Source of the DNA: Qipengyuania sp. JC766 | GTDB lineage: Bacteria > Pseudomonadota > Alphaproteobacteria > Sphingomonadales > Sphingomonadaceae | NCBI RefSeq assembly: GCF_040717445.1 | Contig: NZ_JBFEFL010000001.1 | Span: 1,054,001-1,118,000 of the forward strand | Reading direction: 5' to 3' | DNA length: 64,000 nucleotides | Shown: positions 63,265 to 64,000 of the stretch, piece after piece | Numbering within the stretch: the stretch's first letter is position 1 | How the letters are laid out: each line of letters starts with the position of its first letter | Notes under the pieces: generated by a model | The model's database searches: none | Told to the model about the DNA's origin: nothing | The model's input: only the letters and a program-made list of their open reading frames with translations | Translations under genes and position numbers: made by a program

Positions 63265-63614
63265 GCGGCGCCGGTCCGGTTCGCCTTGGTCGGCTGGTCG
63301 TGCAACGGCAGGTACTGGCCGGTCACGCCCGGCGTGCGGTCGAGGAAGGCGACCAGCGCGGCCAGCGCTTGCGCATCGTCGGTGGCGGTCACGTTCACGC
63401 GGCGTTCGGGCGCATGCCCCCGCGCCAGGTCCCGGGCGAGCGTGCGCCGCCAGTCTGTGTGCTCCCACCCGGCCACGGGAAATGCGACCAGCACGTCCGC
63501 GCCACCCAACAGCTTTGCGATCACCGCCGGCAGTTCGTCGGCCAGGAAGCGCGCCGCCGCCTGAACGGGATCCTCGCCCCCGGCATTAGCATGGTGGACG
63601 ACGCAGCCGCTCAC
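63261..63614 (-). CDS. Short Rossmann-fold (SDR-like) protein
   Basis: 117 residues. A small alpha/beta protein without a Gly-rich nucleotide motif, whose end 'RVNVTATDDAQALAALVAFLDRTPGVTGQYLPLH' resembles the C-terminus of short-chain dehydrogenases. It looks like a reduced SDR or a pteridine-related Rossmann domain protein. It overlaps both folB (start) and moaD (end) by four bases, so it probably serves pterin chemistry, possibly as a partner of FolB. Confidence 0.6.
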   Translation of the reverse strand: MSGCVVHHANAGGEDPVQAAARFLADELPAVIAKLLGGADVLVAFPVAGWEHTDWRRTLARDLARGHAPERRVNVTATDDAQALAALVAFLDRTPGVTGQYLPLHDQPTKANRTGAA

Positions 63615-63982
63615 GGCCGCTCCCGGTGCAGCGTGATGCCGATCTGCTCGTTCGCTTCCGCGATGGCCAGCTTCACGATCTTCACCGTGACCGCCTCGAC
63701 CCGGTCGTCCTGCAGGAACAGCGTTTCGCAGATGTGGTCCGCCACCGCCTCGATCAGCTTGAAATGCACCCCTTCGGGCAGCGCATCCCCGGCAGCGAAC
63801 TTCAGGTCCATGTAGTTCTTGCTTTCGGACAGGGGCGTGTCCGGATCGTAGCGGTCGGCCACCTTCATCCGGGCGCGGATGGTGATCCGCAAGGGCTGCG
63901 GCTTGCCCGTCTCTTCGGAATAGATGCCGGTCAGGACATTGTGTTCGAGGTCGGCGACTTCGAGGATCAGCGAATCGGTCAT
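63611..63982 (-). CDS. folB: Dihydroneopterin aldolase
   Basis: 123 residues of the FolB/T-fold family: 'LEVADLEHNVLTGIYSEETGKPQPLRITI' and 'SESKNYMDLKFAAGDALPEGVHFKLIEAVADHICETLFLQD' with the substrate-binding Glu/Tyr set. It makes 6-hydroxymethyl-dihydropterin for folate. First gene of a four-gene operon folB / Rossmann / moaD / moaE with four- to eight-base overlaps. Confidence 0.9.
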   Translation of the reverse strand: MTDSLILEVADLEHNVLTGIYSEETGKPQPLRITIRARMKVADRYDPDTPLSESKNYMDLKFAAGDALPEGVHFKLIEAVADHICETLFLQDDRVEAVTVKIVKLAIAEANEQIGITLHRERP

Positions 63983-64000
63983 GCGCCTGCGTCTAGACCG

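Overview
The window is a 64 kb piece of a G+C-rich alphaproteobacterial chromosome, most likely Sphingomonadales, family Erythrobacteraceae (Erythrobacter/Altererythrobacter type). The reasons are a class I lysyl-tRNA synthetase, a ubiA / rsmE / gshA neighbourhood, a DUF6456 gene, a LOV-domain HWE histidine kinase like those studied in Erythrobacter litoralis, a Lys/Ala-rich extension on ribosomal protein L21, and overall gene content. These are family-level inferences from the sequence; no database search was run. There is no rRNA operon, CRISPR array, insertion sequence, prophage or replication origin. Three tRNA genes are present: two Pro and one CAU.

Layout. 1-6 kb: truncated OmpR-type regulator with a PepSY-like secreted protein, a SIMPL protein, a secreted amidohydrolase, an ABC-F ATPase and a uracil-DNA-glycosylase-like protein. 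6-12 kb: DUF6456 and XRE genes in divergence, a glycosyltransferase, then yajC-secD-secF and tRNA-Pro(GGG). 12-17.6 kb: CitE-like lyase, an isolated GTA-type holin, aroQ-accB-accC, and a GFA/membrane/Lrp operon. 17.8-24.5 kb: a glycan-related stretch with a degenerate histidine kinase, a polysaccharide deacetylase, two tRNAs, a MATE exporter, a YbhN-like flippase and a glycosyltransferase. 24.6-35.3 kb: M28 peptidase, ettA, a G+C-poor orphan gene with a C-tract-rich gap, FKBP and acylphosphatase, an Arg-rich RcnB-like protein, a prolyl 4-hydroxylase and the LOV kinase. 35.4-48.7 kb: housekeeping (lysK, sixA, ubiA, rsmE, gshA, bamB with its TPR partner, selO), a glycosyltransferase and a hydrolase. 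48.7-53.7 kb: a YadA-type trimeric autotransporter with an unusually layered set of regulatory signals, then an AstD-like dehydrogenase and a lipoprotein. 53.9-60.7 kb: rarD, pyrC, ygfZ, acetyltransferases, a TetR / PF10118 divergent pair, rpmA and rplU. 60.8-64 kb: a lipoprotein followed by an FNR-type regulator, a membrane gene preceded by a perfect FNR box, and the folB / Rossmann / moaD / moaE operon.

How the parts work together. Most of the window is ordinary core metabolism and envelope biogenesis. The parts that deserve attention are: (i) the adhesin locus, where tandem ATGACA repeats, a 20-bp dyad, two competing leader hairpins and an intrinsic terminator that runs into the next coding sequence surround one surface-protein gene; (ii) the FNR-like oxygen regulator whose DNA-recognition residues match a perfect FNR box found 0.5 kb away; (iii) a TetR-type operator over the -35 element of a PF10118 gene; (iv) a lone GTA-type holin; and (v) a kinase-like protein that has lost most ATP-binding boxes. 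Genes are densely packed and three convergent pairs share their stop codons.
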